Source: Flavobacterium fluviatile
GTDB lineage: Bacteria > Bacteroidota > Bacteroidia > Flavobacteriales > Flavobacteriaceae
Assembly: GCF_010645065.1 (NCBI RefSeq)
Contig: NZ_JAADZW010000014.1
Location: forward strand, 1-64,000
Length of the DNA: 64,000 bases
Direction of reading: 5' to 3'
In this document: one piece after another, positions 20,719 to 28,416 of the stretch
Layout of the letters: each line of letters begins with the position of its first letter
How positions within the stretch are numbered: the stretch's first letter is position 1
Made by a program: the position numbers and the translations under genes
Notes under the pieces: model-generated
The model's database searches: none
What the model saw: the letters and a program-made list of their open reading frames with translations, nothing else
What the model was told of the DNA's origin: nothing

Positions 20719-20747
20719 AAAGCACAAACTGATAAAAAATTAATTTG

Positions 20748-20755
20748 TAAATTTG
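20748..20755 (+). promoter_or_regulatory. Promoter -7 box of the immunophilin gene
   Basis: TAAATTTG, 23 bases before the ATG, fits the Bacteroidota consensus. Confidence 0.6.
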
Positions 20756-20778
20756 CGTTCAATTAAAAAATCACAACA

Positions 20779-21711
20779 ATGGAAAACGGAATATACGCTA
20801 AATTCAACACTAGTAAAGGTTCAATTTTAGTAAAATTAGCACATGAGTTAGCACCAGGAACCGTAGGGAATTTTGTAGCGCTTGCAGAAGGAAATATGGA
20901 AAACAGAGTAAAGCCTCAGGGGCAAAAATTCTATGACGGTTTAACTTTTCACAGAGTTATTCCAGATTTTATGATTCAGGGTGGCTGTCCTAAAGGATCA
21001 GGAATGGGAGATCCGGGATACAAATTTGATGATGAATTTCACCCAAGCTTAAAACATGATCGTCCAGGGATATTGTCTATGGCCAATTCAGGACCAGGGA
21101 GTAACGGATCTCAATTTTTTATCACGCACGTCCCAACTCCATGGTTAGATAATAAGCATTCTGTTTTTGGACATGTTGTAGAAGGTCAGGATGTTGTAGA
21201 TGCAGTTGCTCAGGGTGATGCTCTTGAAACATTAGAGATTATCAGAGTAGGTGAAGAAGCTCAAAAATGGAACGCTATAGAGGCTTTTGTTGGTTTAAAA
21301 GGTGCCCGTCTAAAACGTGAAGCGGCTTTAAAAGCTGAATCTGAGGCAAAAATGGAACAGTTAGCTGCCGGTTTTGATAAAACAGAAAGCGGTTTGCGTT
21401 ATAAAATGATTCAAAAAGGAGACGGTAAAAAAGCAGAAGCCGGAAAAACAGTTTCTGTACATTACGAAGGCTCATTAGAAAACGGAAAAGTTTTTGATTC
21501 TTCTTACCCTAGAAAAAAACCAATCGAATTTAAATTAGGAATGGGCCAGGTTATCGAAGGATGGGATGAAGGGATTGCTTTATTGCAGGTTGGAGACAAA
21601 GCCCGTTTTGTAATACCATCAGATTTAGCGTATGGACCAGGCGGTGCTGGTGGTGTAATTCCTCCGCATGCAACTCTTATTTTTGACGTAGAATTAATGG
21701 ATGTAAAATAA
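20779..21711 (+). CDS. Bifunctional cyclophilin-FKBP peptidyl-prolyl isomerase
   Basis: 310 residues joining two unrelated prolyl-isomerase folds. Residues about 5-165 are a cyclophilin (FHRVIPDFMIQGG, GSQFFITH, WLDNKHSVFGHV). A charged helical linker (about 166-205) leads to an FKBP domain (about 212-310, with VSVHYEGSLENGKVFDSS, GQVIEGWDEG and AYGPGG..VIPPHATLIFDVEL). Dual-family immunophilins of this cyclophilin-first order have been described in Flavobacterium. There is no signal peptide, so it should assist protein folding in the cytoplasm. It is a single-gene unit. Confidence 0.95.
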   Translation: MENGIYAKFNTSKGSILVKLAHELAPGTVGNFVALAEGNMENRVKPQGQKFYDGLTFHRVIPDFMIQGGCPKGSGMGDPGYKFDDEFHPSLKHDRPGILSMANSGPGSNGSQFFITHVPTPWLDNKHSVFGHVVEGQDVVDAVAQGDALETLEIIRVGEEAQKWNAIEAFVGLKGARLKREAALKAESEAKMEQLAAGFDKTESGLRYKMIQKGDGKKAEAGKTVSVHYEGSLENGKVFDSSYPRKKPIEFKLGMGQVIEGWDEGIALLQVGDKARFVIPSDLAYGPGGAGGVIPPHATLIFDVELMDVK

Positions 21712-21734
21712 AATATATTTTATTATTTAAAAAT

Positions 21735-21766
21735 TTCCCATTCGTTTTCCGGATGGGATTTTTTAT
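21735..21766 (+). terminator. Terminator of the immunophilin gene
   Basis: Stem TCCCATTC / GGATGGGA with a small mismatch, followed by a T run. Confidence 0.7.
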
Positions 21767-21855
21767 GTTTTTTCTAAACAAATTATATTCATTTATAACT
21801 GTAGAAAGTGATGAAGTAATTGTAAATGAAACTATTACTAAAATATTTTGAATAT

Positions 21856-21886
21856 AAAAAACACCTTCATGCATGAGGTGTTTTAA
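21856..21886. terminator. Palindromic hairpin, possible bidirectional terminator
   Basis: AAAACACC (21857 on) pairs with GGTGTTTT (ending at 21884) around a self-complementary TTCATGCATGA loop. It has T-rich flanks on both strands and lies between convergent genes. Confidence 0.65.
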
Positions 21887-21944
21887 AAATTAATAACTGG
21901 ATGCTATTAGTATTATTTACTTCAATTATTTTTAATGTTTTTAT

Positions 21945-22060
21945 TCAGGCAGGAAATTCCCAGTTTACCTGATCGTTTTCTTTAAACCCAATAACAGCAA
22001 CGCTTAAAGGTGTCAAAATGATGTTTTTCTTTCTTGTACATTTGCTAAAGAAGGCAAAAC
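21945..22060 (-). pseudogene. Relic of a GreA/GreB-family C-terminal domain
   Basis: On the minus strand an open frame reads KKNIILTPLSVAVIGFKEND, then QVNWEFPA and a stop. This is the characteristic ending of GreA/GreB-type elongation factors of Bacteroidota (TPLGxAxIGxKEGDxVxWEFPAG). No start codon or N-terminal half is found. The last residues after FPA, normally a glycine and a basic tail, are missing. It looks like the remains of a deleted gene. Confidence 0.65.
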
Positions 22061-22071
22061 AATTTAGTAGT

Positions 22072-22626
22072 TTATTTCCATTTAATGTTACAGCCTATGC
22101 TTGGTTTTTGAATTTCATTTAAGCTTCTGTTATAAATCAAAGCATCAATGGCGCTTCGTAGATCGTTTCCGCTTAACGGTATTCCGTTTCCGGGTCTCGA
22201 ATCATCTAACTGACCTCTGTAAAACAAACGGTTTTGGCTGTCAAATAAATAAAAATCGGGTGTACAGGCTGCATCATAAGCTTTTGCAACTTCCTGTGTT
22301 TCATCAAATAAATACGGAAAATCAATTCTGTTTTTCAAAGCAAATTCAGTCATCTTTTCAGGGGAGTCCTCAGGATATTTTTCAAAATCATTGCTGGAAA
22401 TTGCAATAATCCCAATTCCCTGAACCCGATAATCATTGGCAATCATCACGATTTCGTTAATAACATGAAGTACAAATGGGCAGTGGTTGCACATAAAAAT
22501 GACAAGCGTGCCCTTTGGTCCTTTTAAATCCTCAAAAGAAAATTCATTATTTGAATTAGTATCTTTTAGAATGAAGTCTGGAGCAATAGTTCCAAGAGGA
22601 ATCATATTTGAAGGTGTTCGTGCCAT
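22072..22626 (-). CDS. Thioredoxin-like redoxin with CNHC motif
   Basis: 184 residues of AhpC/TSA-redoxin type. The N-terminus PLGTIAPDFILKDT leads to LVIFMCNHCPFVLHV, giving a redox pair C46/C49 (CNHC) followed by cis-Pro-type sequence further on. Proteins with CNHCP are a distinct group of thioredoxin-like oxidoreductases of unknown target. There is no signal peptide. The gene lies upstream of a GreA/GreB-like relic in the direction of transcription. Confidence 0.85.
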   Translation of the reverse strand: MARTPSNMIPLGTIAPDFILKDTNSNNEFSFEDLKGPKGTLVIFMCNHCPFVLHVINEIVMIANDYRVQGIGIIAISSNDFEKYPEDSPEKMTEFALKNRIDFPYLFDETQEVAKAYDAACTPDFYLFDSQNRLFYRGQLDDSRPGNGIPLSGNDLRSAIDALIYNRSLNEIQKPSIGCNIKWK

Positions 22627-22690
22627 TTTCTAAGAATTAGTTGGTCAAAAATAACTTATAATTCTTAAAAGAATGTGTACTACTGTAAAA

Positions 22691-22736
22691 TATATCCAAA
22701 GAAGTTTTACGTACAAGTAAAGTTCTTTGGATATAA
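22691..22736 (-). terminator. Terminator of the chloroperoxidase-like hydrolase gene
   Basis: A 13-base perfect repeat TATATCCAAAGAA (22691-22703) / TTCTTTGGATATA (22723-22735), with a further inner stem. On the minus strand it is followed by T-rich sequence. Confidence 0.7.
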
Positions 22737-22746
22737 AATTAATTTT

Positions 22747-23640
22747 TTAGGAATTTAGAAAGTTGAGCAAATCCTGATTCAATCGGTCTTTTTCTGTGTA
22801 AAATAAACCATGAGGAGCTCCTTCATAGACTATAAAAGTACTGTTGGGTATAGCTTCAGCAGTTTTCTGTGAGCTCACTTCTATTGGAACATTTTTATCG
22901 TCATCTCCATGAATAATCAGTGTTGGAACTTTTATAGTGTGTAGCTCATCTCTGAAATCGGTATTCGATAGAGATTCTGCGCATTTTAGTGTTGCTCTTG
23001 GAGAAGCTGCAGCACACAGATTTCTGTAATACTCCAATAAAGGTGTACTTAATGGTTTGTTGATTATATTGACTCCAAAAAAAGTCTTCCCAAAATTTTC
23101 AAGAAATCCTATTCTGTCCTCTCTGATTGCGGCTGCGGTTGCTTCACCTTTTTCTTTTGGGCGACCTTCAGGATTGTCATCTGTTTTTAGAAGAAAAGGA
23201 ATAATGGATGAAATTAAGGCTGCTTTTGTAACGCCTTTTCCTCCATGACGGCTAAAATAGCGTACTACTTCACCACCTCCCATAGAAAAACCAACTAGAG
23301 TCACATTTTCTAATTGAAGCTGTTCGATAATTTCTTTTAAATCATCCGTCATGGTATCATAATCATAACCATCCCACGGCTGCGAAGATTTTCCAAAACC
23401 ACGGCGATCATATGTGATAACCCTAAAGTTATTCTGAACTAAAAATTCAATTTGGTATTCCCACATATCACCCGAAAGCGGCCATCCGTGCACTAAAAGA
23501 ACGGGCTTACCTTTTCCGTAATCTTTCACATAAAGTTTTACATTCTGGGCAGTTTCAATATATTTATCGGTGTTTTGAAGTTGGATATCAAATTCGGAAT
23601 CTCTAAGAGTCGGACTGGCATTTATGATACTATTTTCCAT
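22747..23640 (-). CDS. Alpha/beta hydrolase, non-haem chloroperoxidase-like
   Basis: 297 residues. Catalytic features of the bacterial chloroperoxidase/esterase group are clear: VLLVHGWPLSGDMWEYQ (oxyanion loop), YDRRGFGKSSQPWDGY, nucleophile elbow GFSMGGGEV, acid in IIHGDDD and histidine in GAPHGLFY. Members act as esterases with perhydrolase side activity; the natural substrate is unknown. It starts about 130 bases from csaA, divergent to it. Confidence 0.9.
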   Translation of the reverse strand: MENSIINASPTLRDSEFDIQLQNTDKYIETAQNVKLYVKDYGKGKPVLLVHGWPLSGDMWEYQIEFLVQNNFRVITYDRRGFGKSSQPWDGYDYDTMTDDLKEIIEQLQLENVTLVGFSMGGGEVVRYFSRHGGKGVTKAALISSIIPFLLKTDDNPEGRPKEKGEATAAAIREDRIGFLENFGKTFFGVNIINKPLSTPLLEYYRNLCAAASPRATLKCAESLSNTDFRDELHTIKVPTLIIHGDDDKNVPIEVSSQKTAEAIPNSTFIVYEGAPHGLFYTEKDRLNQDLLNFLNS

Positions 23641-23740
23641 TATACATTTTTTATGTTGACTTAAATAATTTGATTTGTAAAATTAAAAGCAAACGTCAAA
23701 AAACGTTTATAGAATTAGTGTCATTTAATTACAAAATTAA

Positions 23741-23748
23741 TAGGTTTG
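23741..23748 (+). promoter_or_regulatory. Promoter -7 box of csaA
   Basis: TAGGTTTG lies 21 bases before the GTG start of csaA. Confidence 0.55.
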
Positions 23749-23769
23749 CAAATCTTATAAGAAAAAAAA

Positions 23770-24105
23770 GTGGATTTAACCTGGAGTGAATTTGAAAGAA
23801 CCGACATGCGTATTGGAACCATAGTCGATGTAAATGATTTTCCTGAAGCAAGAAAACCGGCCTATCAGCTTACGATTGATTTTGGTTGCGAAATTGGTAT
23901 TCGAAAATCATCGGCACAAATTACAAAACGATACCAAAAGCAAGATCTGCTGAATCGGCAAATTGTGGCTGTTGTAAATTTTCCTAAAAAACAAATAGGG
24001 AAATTTATGAGTGAATGCCTGGTACTGGGTGCTGTAGGCGAGGAGGGAGACGTTATTTTATTAGCTCCCGATTTTAAAATAGAAAATGGTCTCAGAATAG
24101 GATAA
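23770..24105 (+). CDS. csaA: CsaA-type tRNA-binding protein
   Basis: 111 residues starting at GTG, forming the OB-fold tRNA-binding domain also found at the end of methionyl-tRNA synthetase. FERTDMRIGTIVDVNDFPEARKPAY and KSSAQITKRY are CsaA signatures, and the chain ends LLAPDFKIENGLRIG as expected. CsaA is described as a dimeric export-related chaperone or tRNA-binding protein; its exact role is not settled. The GTG start is supported by the family N-terminus and the promoter position. Confidence 0.92.
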   Translation: MDLTWSEFERTDMRIGTIVDVNDFPEARKPAYQLTIDFGCEIGIRKSSAQITKRYQKQDLLNRQIVAVVNFPKKQIGKFMSECLVLGAVGEEGDVILLAPDFKIENGLRIG

Positions 24106-24131
24106 AGGTTAGTATTCAAAACCGTAGTATA

Positions 24132-24229
24132 CAGTGATCACTTTTTTAGTATTCAGTTTTAAATTTCGACAAATAAAGGTTAGTTTTTAAGCTGAATACT
24201 AAAATTCTGATTACTGATCACTTTTATCT
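24132..24229. repeat. Imperfect long inverted repeat between convergent genes
   Basis: AGTGATCAC followed by TAGTATTCAG on the left is mirrored by CTGAATACTA and then TGATCACT on the right, with mismatches and unequal spacing. It could act as a two-way terminator. The period and wording also resemble flavobacterial intergenic filler repeats. Confidence 0.55.
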
Positions 24230-24769
24230 AATTTTTTCAATCAATTGCTGTAAAATCGCCTGACCTTCTTCCCAGTATTTTAAATCAGAATCAGAGTTGA
24301 TGTGTCCTTGCTGCCCCACATTTACAAAATCGCTGCCCCACATTTTTGCAAAATACTGTTTTCTTTCAAAAGAAGCGTAAGGATCATTTTCGCTCGCGAC
24401 AACTATTGAAGGAAAAGGCAATTGATAAAGTGGCATTGGTGAAAAATTTCGAACAACATCTGGTGTGTGCTCCGGTGAATCAACATCTGCGGGAGCCACT
24501 AATAAAGCACCGATTATATTTTTGTTTGAATTGGTTTCTGCCCAATGTAATACCAAAGAAACTGCGAGACTGTGTGCAACTAAAATCGTTGGATTTTCAA
24601 GTTTTGAAACTTCTTCATTTAAGCGTGTAATCCAGTCTTCCCGAACAGGCTCCTCCCAGTCGTCCTGAATCAGCCGAATTGAATTTTTGAATTTTTCGTG
24701 CCAAAAGGTCTGCCAGTGTTTTTCACCGGAATTTCCGAGTCCCGGTAGAATTAATAGTTGAGTCTCCAT
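24224..24769 (-). CDS. RBBP9/YdeN-family serine hydrolase
   Basis: 181 residues. The N-terminus LLILPGLGNSGEKHWQTFW, the nucleophile elbow VAHSLA, the acid region VASENDPYAS and the histidine in QQGHINSDS place it in the small RBBP9 (YdeN) hydrolase family, normal length about 180-190. The substrate is unknown. It is on the same strand as the esterase-GH3 pair, 21 bases beyond the esterase stop, so co-transcription is likely. Confidence 0.88.
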   Translation of the reverse strand: METQLLILPGLGNSGEKHWQTFWHEKFKNSIRLIQDDWEEPVREDWITRLNEEVSKLENPTILVAHSLAVSLVLHWAETNSNKNIIGALLVAPADVDSPEHTPDVVRNFSPMPLYQLPFPSIVVASENDPYASFERKQYFAKMWGSDFVNVGQQGHINSDSDLKYWEEGQAILQQLIEKIR

Positions 24770-24790
24770 TGCCGTGGATTTTTTTAATAA

Positions 24791-25627
24791 TTATTTTTTA
24801 GGCTGTTTTTCTTTTACAACTCGGTTTACTTCGTTCACCAGTAATGGAAAACCGGGTTCGGTCATGCCATGGCCGTATCCATCCAGTTCAAAAAGTTTTG
24901 TTTGCTTATGCCCAACAAGTTTCATCATCCTTTCCATGTATGCGTTTTCTTCATAACGTCCCAACATTTCTAATTCGCGATCTCCGGTAATTAACAAAAC
25001 AGGAGCAGCATCTGAACGAACATGAAATAAAGGGGCAAAAGTATCAATTGTGGATTGTTTTTCGGGAATTCCGTTTTCTCGTCTGATTTCAAAATGTGTG
25101 ATGCATTGACTGCTAAACGGAATTAATCCTGCGATTTTATTGGCATCAATGCTTTCTTTTTGCAGCCATTTTTTATCCAAACCAGTCATTAATGTAAGAT
25201 AAGCTCCTGCAGAATGTCCTGAAACAAAAATTGAGGATGTATCACCTCCATAGCCCGCAATGTTATTAAAAGCCCAGGCGATAGCTGCTGCCGCATCTTC
25301 AATACATTTTGCTGCTTTTACTTTTGGAGATAATCTGTAATTAACCGCAATAATTGCAAAACCTTTATTTTTTAACGCCTCCGGAATTTCTTTGCTTCCG
25401 CCGGTTAATCCGCCTCCGTGAAACCAGACTATGGTGGCAAAATCCTTAGTGTTTTTTGGATAATAAATATCTAAAACACATCTTTCATTGATATAGGAAT
25501 CAGATTTATTGGCTGCTGCAGTATAATATTGAATATTTTGTTTTATCTCATATTCTGATTTCTGAGCAAAAGTAGAAAATCCAACAATAAGCAAACTAAG
25601 TAAAAATGCTAGCTTTTTCATATACAT
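24791..25627 (-). CDS. Secreted esterase/lipase of the HGGG type
   Basis: 278 residues with a signal peptide (about residues 1-22, cleavage after FAQ). The fold is alpha/beta hydrolase with oxyanion motif WFHGGGL, nucleophile in SGHSAGAYL, acid in ITGDRE and histidine in GYGHGMTEPG, close to carboxylesterases found beside glycan-degrading enzymes. It lies three bases after the GH3 beta-glucosidase stop, so the two probably work on one substituted glycan. A second Met two codons in (25621) is an alternative start. Confidence 0.9.
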   Translation of the reverse strand: MYMKKLAFLLSLLIVGFSTFAQKSEYEIKQNIQYYTAAANKSDSYINERCVLDIYYPKNTKDFATIVWFHGGGLTGGSKEIPEALKNKGFAIIAVNYRLSPKVKAAKCIEDAAAAIAWAFNNIAGYGGDTSSIFVSGHSAGAYLTLMTGLDKKWLQKESIDANKIAGLIPFSSQCITHFEIRRENGIPEKQSTIDTFAPLFHVRSDAAPVLLITGDRELEMLGRYEENAYMERMMKLVGHKQTKLFELDGYGHGMTEPGFPLLVNEVNRVVKEKQPKK

Positions 25628-25630
25628 TAG

Positions 25631-27895
25631 TTATTCAATTTTAAAATCACCTTCCAGTCCATTTTCAGCATGGGAAGCAATCCAGACTTTAAAATCACCC
25701 GGTTCTGTTTTCAGTTCCATTTTATCATTATAAAAAGCAAGGTCTGAAACAGGAATTGAAAAGTTTACTGTTTTAGATTCTTTAGGCTTTAATTCGATTT
25801 GTACAAAATCTTTAAGCTCTCTGACAGGTCTGACAATACTTCCTGTAATATCACGAACGTATAATTGAACAGTTTCGGTTCCTGTATGGTTGCCTGTATT
25901 GGTAATAATAGCAGAAACGTTTAACTTTTCGGTGTTATTATTTTTTAAGATTTTTTTCTCGATTTTTAAATCATTATAGGAGAAAGTGGTGTAACTCAAT
26001 CCAAATCCAAAAGGAAACTGTGGCTTGTAACCTGCATCCAGATAATGCGAATTGTTTCCTAAAGAACTTTGCCAGGCTTCGACAGGAATATCCTGAATTG
26101 CAACAAAAGTTTGTGGATCAGCTGGTCTTCCTGTGTTTGGATGATTGTAATAAACAGGAATCTGGCCTGCTTCTTTTGGCCAGGTTACGGGCAGTTTTCC
26201 TGATGGGTTTACCAGCCCCATTAATATATCTGAAATTGTGGGACCTGCCATGGTTCCTGGATGCCAGGCCATAATGAATGCATTGACTTTTGGTAAAACG
26301 GCTCCCAGAGTTATCGGCCTTCCTGCCATTACGATTAATACGATTGGTTTCCCGGTTTTTTGTAATTCGGATATTAATTTCTCTTGTAAACCGGGTAAAT
26401 TGATATTTGCCCGTGAATGTGCTTCCCCTGAAAGAATGGCTTCTTCTCCTGCGAAAAACAAAATGACATCTGATTTTTTAGCTGCTGTCATTGCGGATGT
26501 AAATCCTTCTTCAGATAATGAGCGGCTATGTGAAAGTCCGGAAGCATAAAATACATTATTTTCTCCAAAACTATTTTGTAAAGCTTTAAGTGGGGTTTGG
26601 GAATCTTCCTTATTTCCATCGAAAATCCAAGTACCCAATTGTTCTCTGGGAGCATCTGCCAAAGGTCCGATTACAGCAATTTTTTGATTGGGTTTTAATG
26701 GTAAAACTGAGTTTTCATTTTTTAATAAAACACAGCTTTTGGCAGCAGCAGTTTTGGCAACTGTTAAGGCATCGGTATTTAGAAGTGAAAACTTTTCACG
26801 ATCTTTAAAATAAGGGTTTTCAAATATGCCTGCTCTGAATTTTATTCTCAAAATATTACGAACCATTTCGTCTAATTGTTTTTCAGAAATTTTTTTTTCA
26901 GCAATTAGAATTTTCAAATGATTCGCATAAGATAAACTTGTCATTTCCATATCCAGTCCGGCTGAAGCAGATTTAAGCGCGGCGTCTTTTTCATCGGCTG
27001 CAAAACCATGTGGAATCATCTCAGTAACCGAATTCCAGTCGCTCACTACAAAACCTTCATATTTCCATTCTTCACGTAAAATTTTTTTCAGTAAAAAACT
27101 GTTCCCTGAAGCCGGAATTCCGTTAAGGTCATTAAAAGAACTCATGAAAGTTGCTGCACCTGCTTTTGCTGCCGACTCAAAAGGTTTCAGATACACATTT
27201 CGAAGTAAGGATTCAGACATACTTACGGTGTTGTAGTCTCTGCCTCCTTCTGCAGCACCATAAGCTGCAAAATGTTTTGCACAGGCCAATATCTGCCCGG
27301 GAACAGAAGGGTCATCTCCCTGAAATCCTCTGATGTATGCAGTTCCTAATCTGGATGCCAATAAAGGATCTTCACCCGGAGATTCAGCGATTCTTCCCCA
27401 GCGGGCATCTCTGGCAATATCGACCATCGGGGCAAATGTCCAGCTGATACATCTTGAATAGGATTCATTAGCCGCAATTTTTGATGTTTTTTCGACCAGT
27501 TCCATGTCCCATGATGCAGCTAATCCTAAGGGAATTGGGAAAATGGTTTTGTATCCGTGAATAACATCTCTGCCGAATAATAACGGAATGTGTGTCGGGC
27601 TTTCCTCAACAGCAATTTTTTGTATTTGAAGAACGAGATCAGGATCGGTAAGGTTTAAAATGGCTCCAACCAATCCCATTCGGACTTCTTTTTTAAGTTC
27701 TTCAGACAATCCTTTACTACGGCTGGAAGTTCCTTTCAGGCACGCCTGACCGATTTTTTGTTCTAAAGTCATTCCTTTTATGACTTTGTCTATCTTTTTC
27801 TCAATATTTAAATCTGATTTTTGGCTATACGAAACTGTGTTTATCCAGAGAGGAAATAATAAACAATAAAGCAATCTTGTGGTTAATGTTTTCAA
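25631..27895 (-). CDS. Glycoside hydrolase family 3 beta-glucosidase, BglX-like
   Basis: 754 residues starting at TTG with a signal peptide (cleavage near YSQ, residue 25), so periplasmic or exported. Catalytic (alpha/beta)8 domain: KHFA (207-210) and nucleophile D286 in GFVVSDW. A second alpha/beta sandwich domain and a C-terminal fibronectin-III-like domain follow. The order matches periplasmic BglX. It hydrolyses terminal non-reducing beta-glucosides. It forms a tight unit with the downstream esterase gene and probably the RBBP9-like gene. Confidence 0.95.
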   Translation of the reverse strand: MKTLTTRLLYCLLFPLWINTVSYSQKSDLNIEKKIDKVIKGMTLEQKIGQACLKGTSSRSKGLSEELKKEVRMGLVGAILNLTDPDLVLQIQKIAVEESPTHIPLLFGRDVIHGYKTIFPIPLGLAASWDMELVEKTSKIAANESYSRCISWTFAPMVDIARDARWGRIAESPGEDPLLASRLGTAYIRGFQGDDPSVPGQILACAKHFAAYGAAEGGRDYNTVSMSESLLRNVYLKPFESAAKAGAATFMSSFNDLNGIPASGNSFLLKKILREEWKYEGFVVSDWNSVTEMIPHGFAADEKDAALKSASAGLDMEMTSLSYANHLKILIAEKKISEKQLDEMVRNILRIKFRAGIFENPYFKDREKFSLLNTDALTVAKTAAAKSCVLLKNENSVLPLKPNQKIAVIGPLADAPREQLGTWIFDGNKEDSQTPLKALQNSFGENNVFYASGLSHSRSLSEEGFTSAMTAAKKSDVILFFAGEEAILSGEAHSRANINLPGLQEKLISELQKTGKPIVLIVMAGRPITLGAVLPKVNAFIMAWHPGTMAGPTISDILMGLVNPSGKLPVTWPKEAGQIPVYYNHPNTGRPADPQTFVAIQDIPVEAWQSSLGNNSHYLDAGYKPQFPFGFGLSYTTFSYNDLKIEKKILKNNNTEKLNVSAIITNTGNHTGTETVQLYVRDITGSIVRPVRELKDFVQIELKPKESKTVNFSIPVSDLAFYNDKMELKTEPGDFKVWIASHAENGLEGDFKIE

Positions 27896-27920
27896 GGTTA
27901 GTGGTTTTTGATTTAAATAT

Positions 27921-27955
27921 ATAAAAAAAGTCCAAAATGCAAAGCATATTGGACT
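27921..27955 (-). terminator. Terminator of the PUR-family gene
   Basis: AGTCCAAAATGC (27929-27940) pairs with GCATATTGGACT (27944-27955) with one mismatch. Read on the minus strand, it ends in a run of seven T. Confidence 0.85.
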
Positions 27956-27980
27956 CGTACTTTTGGAAAGTTATATTATA

Positions 27981-28364
27981 TTAAATATCGTCAAAATCGA
28001 TATCTGTAAAGCTTGATCTTTGCCCTTCAGTTTTATCAGAGCTGTATTCTTTTTTAAAATCTTTTTGATGTCTTTCAGATATTACTTCTTCACCTTTGTG
28101 GTTTAATACATAAGAAGTCATTTCGTCTAAAATTTCAGCGAATGAGCTAAAATCTTCCTTATACAAATAGATTTTGTGTTTTTTAAAATGAAAAGAACCA
28201 TCCTCTTCAGTAAATTTTTTGCTTTCAGTAATCGTGATATAATAATCGTCAGCTTTTGTAGCTCTCACATCAAAGAAATAAGTTCTTCTTCCTGCTCGTA
28301 ATACTTTAGAAAAAATCTCTTCTTTTTCTAACATGTCGTTTTCTCTCATAATACGTTCTATCAT
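27981..28364 (-). CDS. PUR-alpha-like DNA/RNA-binding protein (DUF3276)
   Basis: 127 residues from the ATG at 28364; an upstream in-frame TTG at 28385 is a weaker choice. The core KEEIFSKVLRAGRRTYFFDVR, DYYITITESKK and KHKIYLYKEDF is the bacterial PUR repeat, a single-stranded nucleic-acid binding fold. The C-terminal tail is acidic and disordered-looking. In Bacteroidota the family is conserved but poorly understood. It follows the ABC exporter gene by about 50 bases on the same strand. Confidence 0.88.
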   Translation of the reverse strand: MIERIMRENDMLEKEEIFSKVLRAGRRTYFFDVRATKADDYYITITESKKFTEEDGSFHFKKHKIYLYKEDFSSFAEILDEMTSYVLNHKGEEVISERHQKDFKKEYSSDKTEGQRSSFTDIDFDDI

Positions 28365-28416
28365 TTTGGAATTAATAGTACTCAAAAATCATAAAAAATT
28401 ATCTATTACGCAACAT

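Noticed and set aside
21765..21851. 28-codon plus-strand frame after the immunophilin gene
   Set aside because: It begins inside the terminator T run and shows no recognisable family or conservation signal.
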